NCBI GenBank assembly: GCA_041660045.1
Contig: JBAZXA010000011.1
Span: 59,065 to 123,064, forward strand
DNA: 64,000 nt
Direction: 5' to 3'
Origin: WM-3-3 sp041660045
Lineage (GTDB): Bacteria > Pseudomonadota > Gammaproteobacteria > Methylococcales > Methylomonadaceae
This document shows positions 37,255 to 45,522 of the stretch, piece after piece. The position numbers were made by a program, and so were the translations under genes. Within the stretch, counting starts at the first letter, position 1. Every line of letters begins with the position of its first letter. The notes below the pieces were generated by a model. It was given only the letters and a program-made list of their open reading frames with translations, was not told the origin of the DNA and searched no databases.

Positions 37255-37488
37255 TCAACCCCCTGTAACTGGCGGAAAAAAAGCCACTTCATCACCCTCC
37301 TTAACGCTCTGCTGGCTATCAACATATTCCATGTTAAGAGCACTAATAATATTATCCGGCATGGCTGTTCCAGGGTTAGCCAACGTCCAGATTTCAGCAA
37401 CTGTCACAGGACCTGTAACATCCATAACGTGTTCTGCACGGCCTAGTTTCTCTTTTAAACTTGCAAAATAACGAACTTTAATAGACAT
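37255..37488 (-). CDS. moaD: Molybdopterin synthase sulfur carrier subunit MoaD
   Basis: Ubiquitin-like sulfur carrier of about 77 residues (MSIKVRYFASLKEKLG start) ending in the required Gly-Gly (FFPPVTGG). It is immediately followed by moaE and divergent from moaC. Confidence 0.93.
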   Translation of the reverse strand: MSIKVRYFASLKEKLGRAEHVMDVTGPVTVAEIWTLANPGTAMPDNIISALNMEYVDSQQSVKEGDEVAFFPPVTGG

Positions 37489-37554
37489 AAGCATTCACGT
37501 GGCCTTAAAAAAGTCAGATAATAGCATCCACGTTTACCGTTGCTGCCAAAAATA

Positions 37555-38049
37555 ATGACTGAACTGACGCATTTTAATTCATCCGGCGAAGCCCATATGG
37601 TGGATGTCGGCGAAAAAGCTTTAAGCCAACGTACCGCGATAGCCGAAGGTGTAATTGAAATGCAAGCCGAGACGCTAACGCTAATTGTTGAAGGTCACCC
37701 CAAAAAAGGTGATGTATTAGCCATCGCCCGTATCGCAGGTATTATGGCCTGCAAAAAAACCGCAGATTTAATCCCTTTATGTCATCCTTTAGCCATTACC
37801 CATATTGACATTAGCTTAGTGCCGGAATGGGAAAAAAACTGGATTTACTGTCAGACTACGGTCAGTACGTTTGGTCAAACTGGTGTTGAGATGGAAGCTT
37901 TAACGGCAACCCAAATTGCCCTGTTGACCATATATGATATGTGCAAAGCAGTGGATCGGGGCATGGTCATTAAAGCCGTACAATTGTTAAGCAAAGACGG
38001 TGGTAAATCAGGACATTGGCAAAACCCTAAGCCATTATCAAGCCGTTAG
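37555..38049 (+). CDS. moaC: Cyclic pyranopterin monophosphate synthase MoaC
   Basis: Second enzyme of molybdenum cofactor synthesis, acting after MoaA; about 164 residues. Motifs: MVDVGEKALSQRTAIAEG, ADLIPLCHPL, GVEMEALTA and the end KAVDRGMVIKAVQLLSKDGGKSG. ATG 37555 (MTELTHFN) fits the family. It is divergent from moaD-moaE and its last 12 bases overlap the convergent HDOD gene. moaA and moaB are not in the window. Confidence 0.95.
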   Translation: MTELTHFNSSGEAHMVDVGEKALSQRTAIAEGVIEMQAETLTLIVEGHPKKGDVLAIARIAGIMACKKTADLIPLCHPLAITHIDISLVPEWEKNWIYCQTTVSTFGQTGVEMEALTATQIALLTIYDMCKAVDRGMVIKAVQLLSKDGGKSGHWQNPKPLSSR

Positions 38050-38961
38050 TAATTGTGCAGTGGCCTGGATGTCCTGCAGATTATCCGCTATCACGGCTAA
38101 AGCTTGTTGGCAGTCTTCCTGGCTGATTTGTAATAAGGCCAAAACCTCATCAGGGCAAGTTTCATGCTGTGCGTCACCAATACCTAACTGCCCCAACAAA
38201 TAGTCCGACAAGAAAACCAGCAAATTTAGTGCATAATTGTCACCGCGATAACTAGGGTTATGATGATGGTAAACCACATCGATAATTGGCTTGGGCATTG
38301 CCCAGGTGCGCATCAACCAAGTGCCTATTAAGCCATGATCTATATCAAGTGCAAACTTTTCAATACGAACCAGGCTTAACGTCGGGTTGGCCGCTATCAA
38401 TTTATTTAAGTAACTACATTCATCAGGAAATTGATGGCCTAACAATAAAAACCCCACATTGTGCAATAACGCCGCAGCAACCACGTCGGCATTAGGCAAT
38501 CGCTCTGCAATAGGCAACTTATTATTTAGCAATGGCATCAAACGTGTGCTAGCCAACGATTGTAACCATAATTTTTCAGTGCCGATAGCACCTTCACGAT
38601 GCGCACGCAATGGCGCCAAAGCAGCTAAACCGATTGCCGCATTCAGTACAAAATCAAAGCCTAACACCCGAATAATCGCCTCTTTAACCGAATGTATCTT
38701 ACCCCGGTAGGCATATAGTGGCGAACTGGCCCAGCGAATTACTTGCGCAGTTAACAACGGGTCCAGCTCAATGATTTCAGCCAGCTTAGCAGCATCCGCC
38801 AAAGGCTCCGAAGCCAGTTGCATAATACGCTGGGCTATTGCTGGCAAAGGCGGTAATTCCCTAATTTGGCTAACTGCCTCACGCATATCGATAAGCGAGT
38901 TAAAATGGTTAGGGGACTGGCTAATATTGTCCAATGTCCATTGCATCAACCCCGTTTGCAT
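38038..38961 (-). CDS. HDOD-domain signalling protein
   Basis: Soluble protein of 307 residues dominated by an HDOD domain (LPPLPAIAQRIMQLASEPLADAAKLAEIIELDPLLTAQVIRWASSP). The HD-like site reads LLHNVGFLLLGH, with Asn in place of the metal-binding Asp, so it is unlikely to be a phosphohydrolase. HDOD proteins act in signalling, often with c-di-GMP or sigma-54 systems. It starts 12 bases after the sigma-54 activator gene, so the two are probably co-transcribed. Confidence 0.85.
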   Translation of the reverse strand: MQTGLMQWTLDNISQSPNHFNSLIDMREAVSQIRELPPLPAIAQRIMQLASEPLADAAKLAEIIELDPLLTAQVIRWASSPLYAYRGKIHSVKEAIIRVLGFDFVLNAAIGLAALAPLRAHREGAIGTEKLWLQSLASTRLMPLLNNKLPIAERLPNADVVAAALLHNVGFLLLGHQFPDECSYLNKLIAANPTLSLVRIEKFALDIDHGLIGTWLMRTWAMPKPIIDVVYHHHNPSYRGDNYALNLLVFLSDYLLGQLGIGDAQHETCPDEVLALLQISQEDCQQALAVIADNLQDIQATAQLLTA

Positions 38962-38973
38962 ACACTTTACCTA

Positions 38974-40272
38974 CTAGTTCAAATTAAGACGGTTTAGTTT
39001 ACGATAGAGCGTACGTTCACTAAGGTTCATTTCGGCGGCTATTAATTTACGGTTACCCCTAAACTTTTCAATTAACCCTGAGATAAACTCTGCTTCAATT
39101 TGATCTAAAGGGTGTAAACGCTTAGTTGCGTTGTTTGCCTGGGCTGTTACAGGCGTTTCGCCACTATTCAAGGGTTGCCTAAGTATATGGATATCAGCTT
39201 CGTTAATTAGCTGATTTTTACTTAAGCCTGCAGCCAAATGCAAGCAATTACGCAATTCCCGTATATTACCCGGCCAATCATGCAGCACTAATTTTTCCAA
39301 TGCGGGTTTGCTCATCGTGTATTTGGCACCTTCTCTAATGCCTATCTGTTGTAATAAATATTCCGCCAAAACCGGAATATCTTGTTTTCTCTCATGTAAG
39401 GCTGGCATTTGTAATGGAAATACCGATAGCCTATAAAATAAATCTTCCCGAAAGCGTCCTGCTGCCACCATTTCAGCTAAATTCCGATGGCTGGCGCTGA
39501 CCACCCTAACATTTGATTTTAAAATAGCTGTACCACCAACACGGCGAAACTGTCCGCTTTCTAGCGCCCGCAACAATTTTGGCTGTTGCGATAAAGGTAA
39601 CTCCCCGATTTCATCTAGAAACAAGGTACCCTTATCAGCCAGCTCAAATAGCCCTTTTTTGCTAGTCGCCGCGCCAGTAAACGCGCCTTTTTCATGGCCA
39701 AACAGTTCACTCTCAAACAATTCATCGGTCAACATCGTGCAATCGACAATGACAAACTCACCTTGAGCGACTTTGGAATATTGATGAATAAATTCAGCAG
39801 CAAGTTCTTTGCCAGTTCCAGTTTCCCCACAAATTAATACTGGCGCCAAAGTCTCTGCAGCGAGTCGCAAGCGATCTTTAAAGGCATTAAAAGCCGGACT
39901 ATGGCCTATCATTTTAACGTTTTTAATGCTTTCTAGCGCATTTACAGTGGATGCTAACAATTCACCAATATAAACTTGGCCTAGCGTATCCAACAATGGA
40001 TAGGCCCGCACCCGTAAGGGGGACTGTTCTTTTAAAGACAATGGATTAACGCACAAACCAGCATAAGGTTCTAATTTTTCAAATAACTGGCGGTGCCTGC
40101 AATTTTCACTATCTTCACAACAGGGCTGGCCGATTTGTTGCTCCCTGGAAATGCCAAAGCGCCTCTCCCAAGCCCGGTTAACCCCAACGACGGTTAATGC
40201 CGAGTCTATAATCACCAATGGTGAGTCATGTGTTTCTAGCAAAGAATCTAAGGTAAAAGCATTTTTCGGCAT
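38974..40272 (-). CDS. Sigma-54-dependent activator with PAS-like sensor domain
   Basis: Enhancer-binding protein of 432 residues. A PAS-like N-terminal domain (about 8-110) contains an unusual Cys/His group (Cys51, Cys52, Cys58, His60, Cys74) suited to metal, Fe-S or thiol sensing (inference). The AAA+ domain has Walker A GETGTGKE, the sigma-54 contact GAFTGA, Walker B GTLFLDEIGELPL and the R-finger region FREDLFYRLSVFPLQMP. A Fis-type helix-turn-helix ends it (KLIAAEMNLSERTLYRKLN). It has no receiver domain, so it is not a standard two-component regulator. It diverges from a PEP-CTERM gene with a sigma-54 promoter, the likely target. Confidence 0.9.
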   Translation of the reverse strand: MPKNAFTLDSLLETHDSPLVIIDSALTVVGVNRAWERRFGISREQQIGQPCCEDSENCRHRQLFEKLEPYAGLCVNPLSLKEQSPLRVRAYPLLDTLGQVYIGELLASTVNALESIKNVKMIGHSPAFNAFKDRLRLAAETLAPVLICGETGTGKELAAEFIHQYSKVAQGEFVIVDCTMLTDELFESELFGHEKGAFTGAATSKKGLFELADKGTLFLDEIGELPLSQQPKLLRALESGQFRRVGGTAILKSNVRVVSASHRNLAEMVAAGRFREDLFYRLSVFPLQMPALHERKQDIPVLAEYLLQQIGIREGAKYTMSKPALEKLVLHDWPGNIRELRNCLHLAAGLSKNQLINEADIHILRQPLNSGETPVTAQANNATKRLHPLDQIEAEFISGLIEKFRGNRKLIAAEMNLSERTLYRKLNRLNLN

Positions 40273-40319
40273 AGTTTAATAAGAATTAGCAGGATGGCTG
40301 ACAATATTTATCGGATGAC

Positions 40320-40355
40320 CTGTCGTTTCTGTCATTTACAGCTGTCAGTTCTGCC
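40320..40355. promoter_or_regulatory. Candidate activator binding site: four CTGTC-like repeats
   Basis: CTGTC occurs at 40320, 40329 and 40342, with CTGCC at 40351. They form two pairs with 9-base internal steps, the pairs 22 bases apart. Overlapping CAGCTG boxes add dyad symmetry. The cluster lies about 80-115 bases upstream of the sigma-54 promoter, the usual distance for an enhancer. Confidence 0.5.
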
Positions 40356-40432
40356 AGCTGTAGTCGCTTAAATCAAAATACAATAGCATTCAGTGTAGCC
40401 CAATCCCAGGTAATTTAAAGGCTATAAGAAAG

Positions 40433-40449
40433 TGGCACAAAATTTGTGT
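40433..40449 (+). promoter_or_regulatory. Sigma-54 promoter of the PEP-CTERM gene
   Basis: TGGCAC at the -24 position is followed after 5 bases by TTGTGT at -12. The GG-N10-G spacing is right, but the -12 element has GT rather than the consensus GC. It lies 38 bases before the gene's ATG. Confidence 0.7.
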
Positions 40450-40486
40450 TGTCAGGGATATAACTCACTATCGCAGAGACAAAAAT

Positions 40487-41110
40487 ATGCCCTATAAGCT
40501 ATTAGCCATTTTGTTTACCTTTATATCCGCTAACGCTCAAGCGCATGTTATCCCTATGCACGATACGCATTGGGAGCCATCGCACAATAACCCAAGTTGG
40601 TCTGTGCCACCTAGCCACGATGACCACAAATATCCAGCCCCGCTACATTTTAGTTGGGATTTACCGCAACCCAGTTTCAGCAACTTTACACCTCAGTTGA
40701 TAGTGATCTATGCTGCTTTAACTCATCAACAGAGATTAGACATCGCCAACACTTGGGGACTTGAGTATTTTGAGCACAACCCCATTACAAAATGGCCACA
40801 ACATCCTAAGTGGGTGGCGTTATTCAACGATTATGGTCAGCATGTAGCTTACTCAGGATTTGGTTTTCTGCATTTATCCCATGGTCAATGGTTAAATAAA
40901 ATATCCCATCATCATAAAAACCACCATGAAGCGTGCTGGGATAATTGTGGTAACGACCCTACACCTTCGCTATCAACCAGCTCAGTACCAGAACCAAGTT
41001 TAGTCTTGCTGTTCAGCTTAAGCCTTTTATGCATGATGTTAAAACGCTATAGGCCACAAATTAGCCTGGCAAAAACAAAATTGTTTAGCTATTCCGATAA
41101 CAATTTTTAA
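40487..41110 (+). CDS. His-rich exported PEP-CTERM protein
   Basis: Exported protein of 207 residues. A signal peptide (about 1-19, ANAQA) precedes a His-, Trp- and Pro-rich body of no recognised family (many HxxH and HHH runs, e.g. SHHHKNHHEACWDNC at about 140-154). A PEP-CTERM signal follows at about 167-188: VPEP, a hydrophobic helix, then KRYR. The basic tail continues about 20 residues beyond the Arg cluster, longer than usual. Metal binding is possible but unproven. Expression is probably controlled by the sigma-54 promoter and the neighbouring activator. Confidence 0.75.
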   Translation: MPYKLLAILFTFISANAQAHVIPMHDTHWEPSHNNPSWSVPPSHDDHKYPAPLHFSWDLPQPSFSNFTPQLIVIYAALTHQQRLDIANTWGLEYFEHNPITKWPQHPKWVALFNDYGQHVAYSGFGFLHLSHGQWLNKISHHHKNHHEACWDNCGNDPTPSLSTSSVPEPSLVLLFSLSLLCMMLKRYRPQISLAKTKLFSYSDNNF

Positions 41111-41173
41111 CCGAAAAACACTGCTATATGATTTTATTTCAACTAAAAGCGCGGATTTTATGATAAAATTTCC

Positions 41174-41197
41174 CAGTGCATCGCTAGGAAATGCACT
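41174..41197. promoter_or_regulatory. Inverted repeat upstream of the small exported protein gene
   Basis: AGTGCAT and ATGCACT flank a 9-base centre, followed by TTGACA at 41223-41228 (a possible -35) and an AT-rich -10 region before the ATG at 41260. A regulatory role is possible. Confidence 0.4.
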
Positions 41198-41259
41198 TTA
41201 AATAACATAAGTGCGCGTAAGCTTGACACAACTTCTACTAACATTTAATCAGGTACACA

Positions 41260-41634
41260 ATGAAATCAATTATGAAATTAGTGGCATTTCTTGCCATGAC
41301 AGCTGCTGCTCCCGCTCTATTTGCCGAAGCCACAGGAGAAGCCGAAGTAAGAGCTGCTGCTGAAGGCACTGTAGCAAAAATCCAAGAGGCCCTTAGCCTT
41401 TCAGAAAAGGGTGTTGATAAAGAAGAAGTTAACAAAGTCATCAACGACGCCCGCCAATTGCAAAAAGAATTTCGCTACGAACGCACTGAACGCCAACGCC
41501 AAAAAGCGGGTAATCTTTTACGCGTAGCGCGTGATGAAATTGAAAAAGGTGATAAGGTTGCTGGCGAAACTGCTTTAAAAACTTCTTTGGCCTCTTTTCA
41601 AGAAATGCTAAAAGTTTACTTAGCCGCGCACTAA
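41260..41634 (+). CDS. Small exported helical protein of unknown function
   Basis: A 124-residue protein with a clear signal peptide (1-22, ALFAEA) and a charged, all-helical mature part (TVAKIQEALSLSEKG, VNKVINDARQLQKEF, KAGNLLRVARDEIEKG, ALKTSLASFQEMLKVYL) that should form a four-helix bundle. The pattern recalls small periplasmic metal-binding proteins such as SmbP or cytochrome b562-like folds, but without CxxCH or His repeats, so this is only a fold guess. It has its own promoter-like region and a strong downstream hairpin. Confidence 0.7.
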   Translation: MKSIMKLVAFLAMTAAAPALFAEATGEAEVRAAAEGTVAKIQEALSLSEKGVDKEEVNKVINDARQLQKEFRYERTERQRQKAGNLLRVARDEIEKGDKVAGETALKTSLASFQEMLKVYLAAH

Positions 41635-41648
41635 TCGGTTTAAGTCAA

Positions 41649-41682
41649 TTCAGATTCGATTAGTAACTTAATCGAATCTGAA
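41649..41682. terminator. Bidirectional hairpin between the small exported protein gene and thiC
   Basis: Perfect 14-bp arms (TTCAGATTCGATTA and complement) with a 6-base loop, and outer GTCAATT/AATTGAC arms that could extend it. It sits between convergent genes. Confidence 0.7.
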
Positions 41683-41757
41683 CATTACTCAATTGACGCT
41701 ATACAACATCATCAAATGGTCTTAACAGTTCCGCACCAAGCATATTGACCATAACGG

Positions 41758-43623
41758 TCAAATTTTATGGTAAATTGCAGCGCCTTCTTCGACAAACTGC
41801 TTAGATTTCTCAGCCAGCCCTGTTTGTAACGCCTCATCTTCCTGTAAACCTTTCTCTGCTGCGTAATCGCGCACATCTTGGCTGATTTTCATGGAACAAA
41901 AATGTGGCCCACACATCGAACAAAAATGCGCTACCTTAGCTGACTCTTTAGGCAAGGTCTCATCATGAAATTCGCGTGCTTTTTCAGGATCCAAACCGAT
42001 ATTAAACTGATCTTCCCAGCGAAACTCAAAGCGTGCTTTAGACATGGCATTATCGCGTGCTTGGGCGCCTGGATGGCCTTTTGCCAAATCAGCGGCATGG
42101 GCTGCGATTTTATAAGTGACTATGCCCTCCCGCACATCTTGTTTATTAGGTAAACCCAAATGTTCTTTTTGGGTTACGTAACAAAGCATGGCACAACCAT
42201 ACCAACCAATATTAGCGGCACCGATTGCAGAGGTGATATGGTCATAGCCAGGGGCTATATCGGTAGTTAACGGCCCTAGGGTATAAAAAGGCGCTTCGCC
42301 ACACTCTTCCAACTGCTTTTCCATATTCACCTTGATCATATGTAAAGGCACATGGCCTGGGCCTTCAATCATGGTTTGTACATCGTGCTGCCAAGCAATT
42401 TTAGTGAGTTCACCTAAGGTTTCCAATTCACCAAATTGGGCAGCGTCATTGGCATCGTATATAGACCCAGGCCGCAGTCCATCACCTAATGAGAAAGACA
42501 CGTCATAGGCTTTCATGATGTCACAAATATCTTCAAAGTGAGTGTATAAAAAGCTTTCGGTATGATGCGCCAAACACCATTTCGCCATAATCGAGCCGCC
42601 GCGCGAGACAATGCCCGTCATGCGTTTAGCCGTTAACGGCACATGCTGTAAGCGTACTCCGGCATGGATGGTGAAATAATCAACGCCCTGTTCGGCCTGT
42701 TCTATTAAAGTGTCCCGGTAAATTTCCCAAGTCAGCTCTTCCGCCTTGCCATCAACCTTTTCCAAGGCTTGATAAATGGGTACTGTGCCTATTGGAACCG
42801 GTGAGTTACGCAATATCCACTCACGGGTTTCATGGATATTTTTTCCGGTAGATAAATCCATGATGGTGTCGCCGCCCCAACGGATACCCCAAAGCATTTT
42901 TTCGACCTCTTCCTCGATACTTGAAGTCACCGCCGAATTACCCAAATTGCCATTAATTTTCACCAAGAAATTGCGCCCGATAATCATCGGCTCCGACTCA
43001 GGGTGATTAATATTGGCCGGAATTATAGCCCGCCCTCTGGCAACTTCGCTGCGCACAAATTCTGGGGTAATTAAACTGGGTATGGCTGCGCCAAACGACT
43101 CACCTGGATGCTGGCCTTGATGTAGCTCAAGCATTTCCTCCATTTTTTGGTTTTCCCGGATGGCAATATATTCCATTTCTGGCGTAATAATACCTTTACG
43201 CGCGTAATGCATTTGCGAGACGTTACATCCCGATTTCGCCCGCCGTGGATTGCGTATATGTTCAAAACGAAGCTCCGCCGTGCTGGGGTCTTGCAAACGT
43301 TCCCGCCCAAACGCTGAACTTGGCCCTGTTAATGCTTCAGTATCATCACGTTCTAAGATCCAGGCACTACGCACAGACCCTAAACCTTTTTTTAAATCCA
43401 CTTCCACTAGCGGGTCGGTATAAACACCGGAAGTATCATAGACGTATAGCGGCGGATTTTTCTCAGCGCCAAAGTGTGCCGGTGTGTCCGATAAATTGAT
43501 TTTACGCATGGGTACGCGGATATCAGGGCGGCTACCTACAACATAAATTTTTTCTGATGCTGGATAAGCATCAATTTTAATTTTTGTAGCTGTGGCAGGG
43601 AGGTCTTTAAGAATAGCGCTCAT
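41758..43623 (-). CDS. thiC: Phosphomethylpyrimidine synthase ThiC
   Basis: Radical SAM enzyme of 621 residues converting aminoimidazole ribotide to hydroxymethylpyrimidine phosphate in thiamine synthesis. The C-terminal cluster motif CSMCGPHFC (CX2CX4C) is intact; RPGSIYDANDAAQFGEL and EGPGHVPLHMI are typical core segments. ATG 43623 has GGAGA 5 bases upstream and the start MSAILKDLP; an in-frame start 24 bases further is less likely. A TPP riboswitch precedes it. Confidence 0.97.
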   Translation of the reverse strand: MSAILKDLPATATKIKIDAYPASEKIYVVGSRPDIRVPMRKINLSDTPAHFGAEKNPPLYVYDTSGVYTDPLVEVDLKKGLGSVRSAWILERDDTEALTGPSSAFGRERLQDPSTAELRFEHIRNPRRAKSGCNVSQMHYARKGIITPEMEYIAIRENQKMEEMLELHQGQHPGESFGAAIPSLITPEFVRSEVARGRAIIPANINHPESEPMIIGRNFLVKINGNLGNSAVTSSIEEEVEKMLWGIRWGGDTIMDLSTGKNIHETREWILRNSPVPIGTVPIYQALEKVDGKAEELTWEIYRDTLIEQAEQGVDYFTIHAGVRLQHVPLTAKRMTGIVSRGGSIMAKWCLAHHTESFLYTHFEDICDIMKAYDVSFSLGDGLRPGSIYDANDAAQFGELETLGELTKIAWQHDVQTMIEGPGHVPLHMIKVNMEKQLEECGEAPFYTLGPLTTDIAPGYDHITSAIGAANIGWYGCAMLCYVTQKEHLGLPNKQDVREGIVTYKIAAHAADLAKGHPGAQARDNAMSKARFEFRWEDQFNIGLDPEKAREFHDETLPKESAKVAHFCSMCGPHFCSMKISQDVRDYAAEKGLQEDEALQTGLAEKSKQFVEEGAAIYHKI

Positions 43624-43632
43624 GCTTATCTC

Positions 43633-43675
43633 CAAAAAATAAAACAAGGCGCAGGGAAAAGGGCTTTCCTACGCC
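43633..43675 (-). terminator. Terminator-like hairpin overlapping the 3' end of the TPP aptamer
   Basis: On the minus strand an 11-bp stem with one bulge (GGCGTAGG-AAA ... TTT-CCCTGCGCC) is followed by a U-rich tract (TTGTTTTATTTTTT) just before the thiC ribosome-binding site. It uses bases that the aptamer also needs, so the two folds exclude each other. Confidence 0.55.
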
Positions 43676-43741
43676 GGTATTAACCGGGCTCAGGTTCAAA
43701 GGGTCTATCTCAGCCTCACTCAAAATGAAGCACCCCTAGCC
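43662..43741 (-). ncRNA. TPP riboswitch (THI element)
   Basis: The minus-strand leader of thiC carries the conserved TPP-aptamer segments in order: AGGGGTGCTT, GGCTGAGA, ACCCTTTGAACCTGA, then TAATACCGGCGTAGG. GGCT and AGCC can close P1. It should lower thiC expression when TPP is plentiful. Confidence 0.95.
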
Positions 43742-43943
43742 TTTACGGATGATAAGCTACGTTAAATGAAAATAATGCTGATTGCAAGGTGTCACCACTT
43801 TAACTTTTAATTTAGCATCGCATTATGCAATACTTAATAGCTTACCCACAGGATTAGATTATTGATAGTGCATTATAATTTGGTTCAAAAAATGCTTTTT
43901 TTAAAAAGCAGTGTTAGAATTCAACCATCACTTGATCCTATTG

Positions 43944-44687
43944 ATGCAGCGGATGTCGACAGACTCTCAACCAGTATATTTTCAATCGCCTGCTTTGGAA
44001 TTTAAAAGCAGCACCTTTTCAGTACCTGTATTAGTCCTTTCCAGTAATGACTTAAAAATAATTGAGCTCCAACTTTCCGAAAAAATCCAAAAAGCCCCTG
44101 AGTTTTTTAAAAACTCACCCATCGTTTTTGATATTCAAGAACTAAACCGGCATGACCTCGATATCGACATTGGAAAATTGGTTAAACTTATCAAAAAAGT
44201 TGGCTTATTACCGATAGGCATACGTGGTGGCAACACCGATCAAAACCAGCGGGCATTAGAACACGACATACCTGTACATTCGCTGCATAGTAGCGCAACA
44301 GCAGAAGCCGCCAACACACCTAAAAAAATTGCTTCAGCTCCTGAGCCTGAAGTAGGCATCGCCTCCAGCACTGTTTTGATCACCCAACCTGTACGTTCTG
44401 GCCAACGGATTTATGCCGCGGGAGATTTGATCATCCTAGCCCAAGTCAGTGCTGGTGCAGAAATTCTTGCAGAAGGCAATATCCACGTCTACGGCACATT
44501 ACGCGGACGCGCCCTCGCAGGCGTTCAAGGCAACCCACATAGCCGCATTTTTTGCTCAGACTTACAGGCAGAACTGATTTCAATTGCAGGTAACTATAAA
44601 ATCAGCGAAGATTTAAACGAATCCGTGCGCAGCAAGCCTGTCCAGATTTATTTACATGAACAAAGTTTAATCATCAAGGATCTGTAG
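43944..44687 (+). CDS. minC: Septum site-determining protein MinC
   Basis: FtsZ-polymerisation inhibitor recruited to the membrane by MinD; about 247 residues. The N-terminal FtsZ-binding domain (SSTFSVPVLVLSSNDLKIIELQLSEK, PIVFDIQELN) is joined by a variable linker to a C-terminal beta-helix with QPVRSGQRIYAAGDLIILAQVSAGAEILAEGNIHVYGTLRGRALAG. ATG 43944 or 43953 could be the start; neither has a strong ribosome-binding site. It leads minC-minD-minE. Confidence 0.94.
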   Translation: MQRMSTDSQPVYFQSPALEFKSSTFSVPVLVLSSNDLKIIELQLSEKIQKAPEFFKNSPIVFDIQELNRHDLDIDIGKLVKLIKKVGLLPIGIRGGNTDQNQRALEHDIPVHSLHSSATAEAANTPKKIASAPEPEVGIASSTVLITQPVRSGQRIYAAGDLIILAQVSAGAEILAEGNIHVYGTLRGRALAGVQGNPHSRIFCSDLQAELISIAGNYKISEDLNESVRSKPVQIYLHEQSLIIKDL

Positions 44688-44712
44688 ATTCGTTATCACC
44701 GGAGGAAAAAAA

Positions 44713-45522
44713 TTGGCAAGAATCATAGTCGTAACATCGGGCAAAGGCGGTGTAGGTAAAACAACAACAAGTGCAGCAATTGCCATGGGGCTTGCAAAAA
44801 GAGGCCATAAAACAGCGGTTATTGATTTTGATGTCGGCTTACGTAACCTTGATTTAATCATGGGTTGTGAACGCCGTGTAGTCTATGATTTTGTCAATGT
44901 CATCAATGGTGAGGCCACACTCAACCAAGCGTTAATACGTGATAAGCATTGCAACCAACTCTATATACTACCCGCATCACAAACCCGGGATAAGGATGCT
45001 TTAAGTACTGAAGGCGTAGGCAAGGTTCTGGATGAGCTATCTAAAGATTTTAAATACATCGTGTGTGATTCACCGGCGGGCATTGAAAAAGGCGCTTATT
45101 TAGCTATGTATTTTGCTGATGATGCTTTTGTGGTCACTAACCCTGAAGTTTCCTCCGTTCGGGATTCAGACCGTATGCTCGGGTTATTGTCGAGCAAATC
45201 GAAACGGGCCGAACAAAATCAAGAACCGATTAAAGAATACTTGCTATTGACTAGATATGCACCCGACCGCGTAAAGCTAGGTGAAATGTTAAGCGTTGAT
45301 GACGTCCAAGAAATTTTATCCTTACATTTACTGGGTGTGGTCCCTGAATCAAAATCGGTGCTGAACGCGTCAAACTCTGGAACACCGGTTATACTCGATG
45401 AAAAAAGTGATGCCGGCCAAGCTTATGCTGATATCGTCGCACGCTATTTGGGAGAGGACAAACCTCATCGTTTTATTGATGAAAAAAAGGGATTATTTGG
45501 TAAACTTTTCGGGAGCAAATAA
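44713..45522 (+). CDS. minD: Septum site-determining ATPase MinD
   Basis: Membrane-cycling ATPase of 269 residues. It has a deviant Walker A SGKGGVGKTTTSA with both lysines, a switch region SPAGIEKGAY, and a C-terminal amphipathic membrane-targeting helix (KKGLFGKLFGSK). The start is TTG, supported by GGAGG 6 bases upstream and by the family start MARIIVVTSGKGG. It follows minC by 25 bases and overlaps minE by one base. Confidence 0.97.
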   Translation: MARIIVVTSGKGGVGKTTTSAAIAMGLAKRGHKTAVIDFDVGLRNLDLIMGCERRVVYDFVNVINGEATLNQALIRDKHCNQLYILPASQTRDKDALSTEGVGKVLDELSKDFKYIVCDSPAGIEKGAYLAMYFADDAFVVTNPEVSSVRDSDRMLGLLSSKSKRAEQNQEPIKEYLLLTRYAPDRVKLGEMLSVDDVQEILSLHLLGVVPESKSVLNASNSGTPVILDEKSDAGQAYADIVARYLGEDKPHRFIDEKKGLFGKLFGSK

